NCBI GenBank assembly: GCA_003645455.1
Contig: QNFE01000019.1
Span: 1 to 33,312 of the forward strand
Reading direction: 5' to 3'
Origin: Gammaproteobacteria bacterium
GTDB taxonomy: Bacteria > Pseudomonadota > Gammaproteobacteria > QNFE01
DNA: 33,312 nt
The notes below the pieces were generated by a model that saw nothing but the letters and a program-made list of their open reading frames with translations, was not told the origin of the DNA and did no database searches. The position numbers and the translations under genes were made by a program. Shown piece by piece: positions 27,391-33,312 of this stretch (position 1 is its first letter; the number at the start of each line of letters is the position of its first letter).

Positions 27391-27582
27391 TTAATATTTT
27401 AACTCAGTTTGTGCATTGGAAGTATGCTGGGATGATTTGTTGTGCGTTTTTTGTGTTAAGTATGTAAAAGACTTGTTATGTTGTTTTAAAAATTCTGATT
27501 CCTCTTGCCAAGACAAGTTTTTGATTTCTAAATCAACCTTATTTCTTATTTCTCTCATCATTTTGACTGCATTAATTTTCAT
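27391..27582 (-). CDS. Small protein with MMREIR N-terminal motif
   Basis: The 63-aa protein begins MKINAVKMMREIRNKVDLEI and continues with KNLSWQEESEFLKQH, a helical pattern resembling small uncharacterised bacterial proteins with VKxMREIRxK...LSxEEExxxL, which I recall near toxin-antitoxin genes. The last 25 residues are Ser/Thr/Gln/Asn-rich and probably disordered. An SD-like GAGG lies 10 bp before the ATG. It is 9 bp upstream of the 256-aa gene and likely co-transcribed. Function is unknown. Confidence 0.6.
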   Translation of the reverse strand: MKINAVKMMREIRNKVDLEIKNLSWQEESEFLKQHNKSFTYLTQKTHNKSSQHTSNAQTELKY

Positions 27583-27889
27583 GTTTTATAACCTCGTCTG
27601 GTTTTCTAATTTAATATTGACAGAGCTGTAACCATAGATTTTGGATAAGTTCTTTTTTCAAGTGGCAAATTATAATATAAACTGAAAATAAAAATATTGA
27701 ATTTTTTTGAAGCTTATGCATGTCATACAAATTCATTCAATTTTTTCATCCAACAACAAAAAAATCCGTCATAACGAGGCGGACGGATAGAGCGATGCAA
27801 GACAAATAATAATCCGCCGTGGTTATCTCTTTGGGTTTCCGTATATTCTGATGAGATTGCTTTGCTTCGCTCGCAATGAAAGGGTATTT
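27583..27889. other. Intergenic region upstream of the accessory cluster
   Basis: The 307-bp gap after the argJ stop carries a degraded palindromic repeat (27,766-27,884) on its argJ side. The rest (27,583-27,765) is AT-rich and should hold the promoter of the accessory cluster; no clear -35/-10 pair was found and no coding content was seen. Confidence 0.4.
27766..27884. repeat. Degraded long palindromic intergenic repeat
   Basis: The left arm TCATAACGAG (27,769-27,778) and right arm CTCGCAATGA (27,870-27,879) are inverted at 8 of 10 positions, and the inside contains GGCGGACGGATAG and GATTGCTTTGCTTCGCTCGC. This is the widespread bacterial type CCGTCATTGCGAGGCGGA...GATTGCTTCGCTCGCAATGACGG, mobile-like but non-coding. 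It stops 5 bp short of the argJ stop codon. Confidence 0.65.
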
Positions 27890-29068
27890 TTAAGTGCGGT
27901 ATTCGGCGTTTATTTTTATGTAATCATAGGATAAATCACAACTGAAAATTGTGCAGGTTTTGGTGCCATTTTGTAGATCTATGTTGATGGTTATTGCTTT
28001 TTGTTGCATAATTTTTTCACCTTTTTTTTCGGTGTAGTTGGGGCTTAACTCGCCGTTTATGATTAGTTCTTGATTATCTAAAAAAATATTTGTTTTGTCG
28101 ATTTCTAAGTTATCTATTTTAGCATTACCTACCGCCGATAGGATTCTGCCCCAGTTGGCATCACTGGCAAAAAACGCTGTTTTTACCAAAGATGATTTTG
28201 CCACCGATCTGGCGACTATATCGGCATCTTGGGTTGTTTTGGCATTTTTGACATTGATAGTGATAAATTTTGTTGCGCCCTCGCCATCATAGATTATTTT
28301 TTTGGCAAGCTCGATAAATGAGTTATTAAATTGAGATAAAAATTCTTTGTTTTCTAAATCGTCTGTGTTGATTGTATTTTCTTTATTGCCAGTGCAGACC
28401 AAGATACAGGCATCATTGGTTGAGGTATCGCCATCTACGGTTATTTTATTAAACGATAAATTAACGGCATTTTTTAATAAAATTTGCAGGTCATTATGTT
28501 GAATATCGGCATCAATAAAAACATAGGCGAGCATCGTTGCCATATTCGGTTCAATCATGCCAGAGCCTTTACAAAATCCCCATATTTTTATCTTTTTGTT
28601 ATTATATTCTATCGTGTTTTGAATAATTTTGGTCGTTGTGTCGGTGGTTAAAATTGCCTCTGCTACATCTTTGAGATTACTTTGATCTAATTTTTGAATT
28701 AAATCTGGGAGGGCTTTGGTCATCTTTTGAATGGGTAGTTTTTGTCCTATGACCCCTGTTGAAAAGGGTAGGATTTCTGTTGTTTTGCAACCTGTTATTT
28801 TGGCTAATTTTTCACAACTATCGATTGCATCTTTTATGCCTTGTATTCCTGTGCCTGCGTTCGCATTGCCTGAATTTATCAATAAAAATTTTGGATTTTG
28901 TTTTTTTATATGTTCTTTTGCGACAACAACAGGGGCTGCACAAAATTTATTTAAAGTCCAGGCCCCCACGCATTTGCTGTTGAGTGGTAATTTGATTAAA
29001 GATAAATCTAATTTGTTGTTTTTTTTGATGCCTGAATTTATGGCAGAGTATTGAATTTGAGATGTCAT
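27890..29068 (-). CDS. argJ: Bifunctional glutamate N-acetyltransferase/ornithine acetyltransferase
   Basis: The 392-aa enzyme recycles acetyl groups in arginine synthesis by moving acetyl from acetylornithine to glutamate. The N-terminal part has FCAAPVVVAKEH and INSGNANAGTG; the self-cleavage site is MIEPNMATMLAYV, where the Thr (T178) becomes the catalytic nucleophile of the beta chain. SDANWGRILSAVGNA and the C-terminal YDYIKINAEYRT are also family marks. ATG 29,068 (MTSQIQYSAI) was chosen over one 21 bp upstream that would overlap mnmE. Whether it also uses acetyl-CoA cannot be read here. Confidence 0.95.
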   Translation of the reverse strand: MTSQIQYSAINSGIKKNNKLDLSLIKLPLNSKCVGAWTLNKFCAAPVVVAKEHIKKQNPKFLLINSGNANAGTGIQGIKDAIDSCEKLAKITGCKTTEILPFSTGVIGQKLPIQKMTKALPDLIQKLDQSNLKDVAEAILTTDTTTKIIQNTIEYNNKKIKIWGFCKGSGMIEPNMATMLAYVFIDADIQHNDLQILLKNAVNLSFNKITVDGDTSTNDACILVCTGNKENTINTDDLENKEFLSQFNNSFIELAKKIIYDGEGATKFITINVKNAKTTQDADIVARSVAKSSLVKTAFFASDANWGRILSAVGNAKIDNLEIDKTNIFLDNQELIINGELSPNYTEKKGEKIMQQKAITINIDLQNGTKTCTIFSCDLSYDYIKINAEYRT

Positions 29069-29073
29069 AATTT

Positions 29074-30435
29074 TTATTTTCCGATACAAAAGTTTGCGAA
29101 TATATCCCCCAGTAAATCATCTGGTTTTATTTTGCCTGTGATTTTTGAGAGGGCGTTTTGTGCTGTGGTTAAATCATCCGCTGATAGTTCTGGATAGTCA
29201 TTTTCATCAAGTCTTGCTTTGGCAAGTTTCAGATAATTTTTTGCCTCCGTGATGTTATTTATATGGCGAGATTTTGCCATAAATGCACCTTCATGTTCTC
29301 TAAAACCTGCGGATTTTTTAAGGTGATTTTTTAAGATTTCTAAACCTATTTTATGTTTAGCAGATAGATAAATGAAAGTATTTTTATTGTTGTTATTATC
29401 TTTTTTTATACAGGCTTTGTCGCCGCTTAAATCAATTTTATTAATGATAATATCAACTGGAATATTTGTTGGTAATTTTTTGATTATTTTTTTAATCGTG
29501 TTTTGTTGTTTTTTGTCGCTATCATTACCATCGACGATTAAAAGAATCCTATCGGCTTTTTTATACTCTGCCAAAGCATAAGATATGCCAATTTTTTCAA
29601 TCTCATCATAACTTTTACGAATCCCTGCGGTATCGATGATATTTATCGGCATTGAATCTAATAAAATGGTTTTGCTGATGACATCTCGTGTTGTGCCTGC
29701 TATGTCTGATACTATTACGCTGTTCCTTTGCAACAGAGCATTTAATAGGCTTGATTTGCCAGAGTTAGGCGCTCCTGCCAAAGCGATTGTAATGCCGTGT
29801 TTTAATAACTCGCCTTGTTTGGTGCTTTTTAAAATTGAATTAAAAATATCTAATATTTGATTAAAAGATTTTTGAAGATTTTTATCGGTTTTAAAGTTTA
29901 TTTCTTCATCGGGAAAGTCCATTGATGCCTCAATATATACTCTTAAATTATTTAATCTATCTTGGAGTTTGTTGATTTGTTTAGAAAACTCTCCTTGTAA
30001 TGATGAAACCGCAGCTCTGGCGGCTTGCTCGGAGTTAGCATGAATCATATCCATTACAGATTCTGCTTGGAGTAAATCCATCTTATCGTTGAGAAAAGCC
30101 CGCGAGGTAAATTCCCCTGGGTTTGATAGGCGAACACCATCAAAAGATAAAACAAGTTTTAAAATTTGATCTAAAATTATAGGGCCGCCGTGGGCTTGAA
30201 TCTCTAAAACATCTTCGCCGGTATAGGAGTGAGGGGCAGGATAGTAGATAATAATGGCATTATCAATGAGTTCATTTTTAATTTTTACAGGTAGGTAGTG
30301 GGCGTAGCGAGATTTTAATTTGGTCGTGAATAATTTTTTACAGATAGCTTGCACTTCATCACCTGAGACTCGCACAATACCAACTCCACCAAAACCCTGC
30401 GGAGTGGCAATTGCTGTTATTGTGTCATTATCCAT
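29074..30435 (-). CDS. mnmE: tRNA modification GTPase MnmE
   Basis: The 453-aa GTPase, with MnmG, modifies the wobble uridine of certain tRNAs. It has the N-terminal folate-binding domain (TIAAIATPxG-like start, TAIATPQGFGGVGIVRVSG), a helical domain, and an inserted G domain with GAPNSGKSS (221-229), GTTRD (247-251), DTAGIR (268-273) and NKID. The C-terminus ends in the catalytic CIGK (450-453). It lies 32 bp after yidC in the conserved rpmH-rnpA-yidD-yidC-mnmE order; argJ starts 5 bp after its stop. Confidence 0.97.
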   Translation of the reverse strand: MDNDTITAIATPQGFGGVGIVRVSGDEVQAICKKLFTTKLKSRYAHYLPVKIKNELIDNAIIIYYPAPHSYTGEDVLEIQAHGGPIILDQILKLVLSFDGVRLSNPGEFTSRAFLNDKMDLLQAESVMDMIHANSEQAARAAVSSLQGEFSKQINKLQDRLNNLRVYIEASMDFPDEEINFKTDKNLQKSFNQILDIFNSILKSTKQGELLKHGITIALAGAPNSGKSSLLNALLQRNSVIVSDIAGTTRDVISKTILLDSMPINIIDTAGIRKSYDEIEKIGISYALAEYKKADRILLIVDGNDSDKKQQNTIKKIIKKLPTNIPVDIIINKIDLSGDKACIKKDNNNNKNTFIYLSAKHKIGLEILKNHLKKSAGFREHEGAFMAKSRHINNITEAKNYLKLAKARLDENDYPELSADDLTTAQNALSKITGKIKPDDLLGDIFANFCIGK

Positions 30436-30467
30436 TTATAGAAAAACATAATTTTTTTGATAGGTTT

Positions 30468-32165
30468 TTACTTAGTGTTTAAAATGCCACGTGTTATATA
30501 ATATTGTTGGGCGATGGAAATTACATTATTCATCAACCAATATAAAACCAAACCTGCTGGGAAAAAAGCAAAGAAAACTGTAAAAACAAATGGTAGTGCC
30601 ATAAATAATTTTTGTTGCATTGGGTCTGCGGGTGCTGGGTTTAGTTTTTGTTGTAAAAACATTGTAATTCCCATCGTAATAGGTAGCACAAAATAGGGGT
30701 CTTTGGCAGAAAGATCAGTTATCCACAACATAAAAGGCGCTTGACGAAGCTCGACGGTTTCTAATAATACCCAATATAAAGCGATAAAAACAGGAATTTG
30801 GGCGACAACAGGCAAGCAACCACCAAGCGGATTCACTTTTTCTTTTTTAAATAATTCCATTTGGGCGACTCCCATTTTTTGCTTATCATCTCCATATCTA
30901 TTTTTTAGGGATTGAATTTTAGGAGCTAATTTTTTCATCTTTGCCATTGATCTATATGATGTGGCAGATAATTTATAAAGTAATAATTTTATAAGGATTG
31001 TAATTAGCACAATTGACCAACCCCAGTTGCCGACAAAACTATGAATTTTATCTAACACCCAAAAAATAGGGTCAGCAATAATGGTTAAAATTCCATAATC
31101 AACAGTTAGTTTTAAATCTTTTACCGGAGCCTGTTCTAATCTTTTTTGAATCTTGGGTCCGGCATATAAAGTTGATTTTAAAGTTTTTGCTGTGTTTGCA
31201 GGGATAACATATGATTGAGATATTTTGCCCAAGATATAACGAGGATTATTATTGTTAATTGTTTTGGTGTAATAGGTGTTAGTCTCGTCCTCCACAGGCA
31301 ACCAAGCTGCCAGAAAATAATGTTCGATCATCGCTAACCAGCCGTCTTTATTGGTTTGGTTTTGGTTAGATGAAAACTCATCAAAATCTACTTTTTGATA
31401 TTTATCATTGGCATTGTATAAAACACCACCAGTATAGGTGTATAAAAATCCTGATTGTTTGTCTTCGTTTAGGACTCTTTGCAGTTGATGATATTGACTG
31501 ACATTAAAAGGTTTGTTGGTGTTATTTTTAATTGTGTGATGAGATTCAATTTGATAAGAATCTTTTTTAAAGACATAGGTTTTTACAACTTCAATCCCAT
31601 TTTTTTGCCATTTGAGAGGGACTGATATAGTGTCTTGATTGTCTTGTAATATGTATGAGTTGTTGTCTGTTTGATATTGTTCGGTGTGAGCGGGGGCAGG
31701 CAAATCTTTTGATGCGGAGCTAAGACCTGATTGAGCGATAAAGAAATTTATAGGATCGGTTGTCATAAGTTTTAAAACATTATTTTTGTCTTTGACTGTG
31801 ACTGGATATTTTTTTAATTTAATCTCTTGGATTGTGCCACCTACAGGCGAGATACTAACTTCAAAAAGATCGGTTAACACTTTAATGTTATTGCTATTAT
31901 CAACGGCATTATTATTGATGTTTTTTGGTAAATCATTATTTTGCTGTGAGTTGGCAGATGTAGGTTGCGGTGCGGTGGGAATATTGCCATCTGATGTGTT
32001 GCCCGCTGTGGCAGGATTATTATTAGGTTGTTGCGTATTTTGAACCGATGAGTTTTGGCTTGTTTGCGGTTGAGTAGGGCTGTTATAGTCAAATTGCCAC
32101 TGTTGCCACAGAACAAGTGAGATTAAACCCAAAGCTGCATATAAAAAAAGTCGTTGATTATCCAT
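30468..32165 (-). CDS. yidC: Membrane protein insertase YidC
   Basis: The 565-aa insertase (E. coli: 548) places proteins in the inner membrane alone or with SecYEG. It has an N-terminal anchor (about 6-20), a Gln/Asn/Ser-rich flexible periplasmic stretch (about 30-95), the large beta-rich P1 domain, and the conserved C-terminal five-helix core with MAKMKKLAPKIQSLKNRYGD, KVNPLGGCLPVVAQIPVF, ELRQAPFMLWITDLS and PAGLVLYWLMNNVISI. This is the gram-negative form. It follows yidD by about 89 bp, a gap that contains repeats. Confidence 0.97.
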   Translation of the reverse strand: MDNQRLFLYAALGLISLVLWQQWQFDYNSPTQPQTSQNSSVQNTQQPNNNPATAGNTSDGNIPTAPQPTSANSQQNNDLPKNINNNAVDNSNNIKVLTDLFEVSISPVGGTIQEIKLKKYPVTVKDKNNVLKLMTTDPINFFIAQSGLSSASKDLPAPAHTEQYQTDNNSYILQDNQDTISVPLKWQKNGIEVVKTYVFKKDSYQIESHHTIKNNTNKPFNVSQYHQLQRVLNEDKQSGFLYTYTGGVLYNANDKYQKVDFDEFSSNQNQTNKDGWLAMIEHYFLAAWLPVEDETNTYYTKTINNNNPRYILGKISQSYVIPANTAKTLKSTLYAGPKIQKRLEQAPVKDLKLTVDYGILTIIADPIFWVLDKIHSFVGNWGWSIVLITILIKLLLYKLSATSYRSMAKMKKLAPKIQSLKNRYGDDKQKMGVAQMELFKKEKVNPLGGCLPVVAQIPVFIALYWVLLETVELRQAPFMLWITDLSAKDPYFVLPITMGITMFLQQKLNPAPADPMQQKLFMALPFVFTVFFAFFPAGLVLYWLMNNVISIAQQYYITRGILNTK

Positions 32166-32208
32166 AGTATTTATATTGAAAGAAGACCTAAATAACTTCC
32201 CAAATCGG

Positions 32209-32257
32209 AAGTGGGACTTTAGTCCCGCCCATAATTCCCTTAATCAGAGGCTTCTTA
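32209..32257. repeat. GGGAC hairpin repeat plus CTCTGATTA repeat end
   Basis: The 22-nt unit at 32,209-32,230 is an exact copy of 22,714-22,735. It is followed 9 bp later by TTAATCAGAGGCTTCTTA (32,240-32,257), whose last bases include the yidD stop codon. On the - strand this follows yidD and precedes yidC, so it may separate or partly terminate their transcripts. Confidence 0.65.
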
Positions 32258-32497
32258 GGGAACATTATCAATTCCACCTTGATGAAAAGGATGACATTTA
32301 AAAATTCGTTTAATTGCCAAAAACAAGCCTTTGATAGCCCCATATTTTTCAATTGCCTGCATCGAGTAATCAGAGCAGGTTGGTATAAAGCGACAATTAG
32401 AGCCGAGTAGTGGGCTAATAAGAGCGCGATATATTTTTATAAAAAAAATTAAAATCAAACCAGGGGCTTGGAATATTTTTGTCGCAATTTTTGCCAT
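32255..32497 (-). CDS. yidD: Membrane protein insertion efficiency factor YidD
   Basis: The 80-aa protein helps YidC-dependent insertion. It carries the full family block [39 protein letters not shown] and [14 protein letters not shown], including cysteines C35, C41 and C68. An amphipathic N-terminal segment likely associates with the membrane. The start lies inside rnpA (43-bp overlap), the usual arrangement for this pair. Confidence 0.95.
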   Translation of the reverse strand: MAKIATKIFQAPGLILIFFIKIYRALISPLLGSNCRFIPTCSDYSMQAIEKYGAIKGLFLAIKRIFKCHPFHQGGIDNVP

Positions 32498-32817
32498 AGT
32501 TGCTCCACATCGTCTCGCATTTGTTTTTTATTATTTTTTGTTCTCGCTTTTTGTGCCAAAAAAACAATATCAAAATTAGGTAATGTTTCAACATTGTGGA
32601 TAAAGCTCTCACAGATGATTCTTTTGATAAGATTTCTATCCGTGGCTTTTTTGATGTTTTTTTTAGCAATGGCAAAGCCGAGCCTTGCAGTTTTGCAGTT
32701 ATTTTTAACAACTAACATAACAAATTGTGAGTTAAAAAAACTTTTATTTTTGCTACGGTCAAAACACAGGCTGTAATCGCTTGCATTTTTTAATTTAAAT
32801 CTTTTGTTGAGCCCCAA
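32455..32817 (-). CDS. rnpA: Ribonuclease P protein component
   Basis: The 120-aa basic protein is the cofactor of the RNase P ribozyme that trims tRNA 5' ends. [27 protein letters not shown] corresponds to the family's RNR block (seen as LGFAIAKKN and [12 protein letters not shown]); the second Arg of the RNR motif is Leu and the usual RE is CE, both deviations from the E. coli sequence. It starts 8 bp after the rpmH stop and overlaps yidD. Confidence 0.95.
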   Translation of the reverse strand: MGLNKRFKLKNASDYSLCFDRSKNKSFFNSQFVMLVVKNNCKTARLGFAIAKKNIKKATDRNLIKRIICESFIHNVETLPNFDIVFLAQKARTKNNKKQMRDDVEQLWQKLRQKYSKPLV

Positions 32818-32825
32818 TTTTTATT

Positions 32826-32960
32826 TTATGCACTTAGGACTTTGCGACCCTTAGCCCTGCGAGCACGGATAACGGCTCTGCCACCTTTTGTTGCCATTCT
32901 TGCACGAAAACCGTGGGTTCTTTTGCATTTTAAGTTGCTCGGTTGAAAAGTTCTTTTCAT
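32826..32960 (-). CDS. rpmH: 50S ribosomal protein L34
   Basis: The 44-aa protein reads [20 protein letters not shown] and continues [20 protein letters not shown] to the end, matching L34 along its whole length. It is very basic and binds 23S rRNA. The first gene of the rpmH-rnpA-yidD-yidC-mnmE run, it has a good promoter upstream. In most gammaproteobacteria dnaA is divergent here; in this window it is not. Confidence 0.97.
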   Translation of the reverse strand: MKRTFQPSNLKCKRTHGFRARMATKGGRAVIRARRAKGRKVLSA

Positions 32961-32990
32961 GGTGTTTTGTTATCAATAAAAAAACGGTAT

Positions 32991-33020
32991 ATTATACTGT
33001 GGTAGTTTGTTATAAATCAA
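32991..33020 (-). promoter_or_regulatory. Putative rpmH promoter
   Basis: On the - strand a consensus -10 TATAAT (32,991-32,996) is preceded after 18 bp by TTGATT (33,015-33,020), a 4/6 -35 match. The distance to the rpmH start is about 30 bp. Confidence 0.55.
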
Positions 33021-33111
33021 GTGTTATTTTTTATTTTTTCTGTTTTACCAATCACAATAGGTTATTAAGGTCTTTTTTGAGAAAGGCACAGCGGAGAAAT
33101 TGCTTGAATTA

Positions 33112-33123
33112 TGCAAAGGTCTC
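33112..33123 (-). repeat. Short repeat GAGACCTTTGCA (copy 2)
   Basis: TGCAAAGGTCTC on the + strand is the exact reverse complement of the copy at 12,027. It is followed by TTTATA; the first copy is preceded by TTTTAT. This resembles opposite ends of one element type, but no intact element lies between them. Confidence 0.4.
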
Positions 33124-33137
33124 TTTATAGTTTAGAT

Positions 33138-33206
33138 TTACGAACAAAACTCTTCATCAAACTGTTTGGCAATGAATATTTTAATAACATGGCGGATCCC
33201 CATCAT
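33138..33206 (-). pseudogene. 3' end of an unidentified gene cut by the IS30-type element
   Basis: On the - strand an open frame enters from the IS side and reads MMGIRHVIKIFIAKQFDEEF, then CS and TAA at 33,140-33,138. The mixed charge pattern looks like protein sequence, and the frame stops making sense at the putative IS boundary near 33,207. The gene is not recognised, and a 23-codon open frame can arise by chance, so confidence is low. Confidence 0.3.
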
Positions 33207-33312
33207 AAGTGCAACACTCCAATAGGTTAAAAGGATATAATAAATCACTTTTTAACCTATCAAAATTAAGGAGTGATTATATGAAACAATATATCCAGTT
33301 AACCTGTGAGGA
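33207..33312 (+). mobile_element. IS30-family insertion sequence, left end (partial)
   Basis: The left end starts near AAGTGCAACACTCCAATAGG (33,207-33,226), which resembles the terminal repeats of IS30-family elements. A perfect 11-bp inverted repeat ATAGGTTAAAA (33,222-33,232)/TTTTAACCTAT (33,250-33,260) lies between it and the transposase start. The exact boundary cannot be fixed without the right end, which is beyond the window. Confidence 0.65.
33281..33312 (+). CDS. IS30-family transposase, N-terminus (partial)
   Basis: After an SD AAGGAG (33,268-33,273) the ATG at 33,281 begins MKQYIQLTCEE, where the window ends. Y-x-Q/H-L-T-x-E-E-R is the usual opening of IS30-family transposases, ahead of their helix-turn-helix domain. 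Only ten complete codons are visible, so the call also leans on the inverted-repeat context. Confidence 0.7.
   Translation, partial: MKQYIQLTCE

Noticed and set aside
29069-29089. Upstream ATG for argJ
   Set aside because: It overlaps the mnmE stop and adds a short basic tail not expected for ArgJ.
30719-30727. Perfect DnaA box TTATCCACA
   Set aside because: It lies inside yidC, where it encodes part of the conserved LWITD motif, and no other boxes cluster nearby.

Overview
The window is an AT-rich chromosomal segment of a gammaproteobacterium. The evidence is a three-helix SecE, E. coli-like RpoB/RpoC, separate GlyQ and GlyS, and the order rpmH-rnpA-yidD-yidC-mnmE. A YeeE/YedE-type thiosulfate/sulfur permease and an isocitrate dehydrogenase with NAD-type cofactor residues would fit a sulfur-oxidising chemolithoautotroph, free-living or symbiotic. 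That lifestyle call is inference; no taxonomic search was possible.

Layout. Positions 1-12,000 (+ strand) are the classic transcription/translation cluster: the 3' end of tuf, tRNA-Trp, secE, nusG, rplK, rplA, L10 leader, rplJ, rplL, hairpin, rpoB, rpoC. Two + strand genes follow: a receiver-Fis response regulator without an AAA+ domain, and the sulfur permease. From 14,220 everything is on the - strand up to the right edge. Read in transcription direction, glyQ-glyS-psd-like-pssA-icd-clpS-clpA (22,542 to 14,220) is packed with overlaps or gaps of at most 14 bp and may be one operon. Upstream of it lie a cysteine-rich DnaJ-zinc-finger-repeat protein, gdhA, a DUF1330 protein, rsgA, a three-gene accessory cluster (small protein, unknown 256-aa protein, orphan addiction-module antitoxin-like protein), argJ, mnmE, yidC, yidD, rnpA and rpmH. 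The right edge holds the start of an IS30-family element, which seems to have cut another gene. No dnaA lies beside rpmH within the window.

Most of the window is housekeeping. The less ordinary material is at 22,543-27,600 plus a few altered enzymes. A fragment of glyQ sits beside the DUF1330 gene and is interrupted by a MITE-like insertion. The cysteine-rich gene and the DUF1330 gene share a 33-nt upstream element (26/33 identical), and each lies between that element and glyQ sequence, which suggests a segmental duplication with different cargo genes. The protein encoded between glyS and pssA belongs to the phosphatidylserine decarboxylase family but lacks the residues for pyruvoyl formation. 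Intergenic spaces carry several short repeat families: GGGAC hairpins, CTCTGATTA ends, GAGACCTTTGCA ends and degraded palindromes.

All calls come from reading the sequence and remembered family features. No database search, structure prediction or phylogeny was run.
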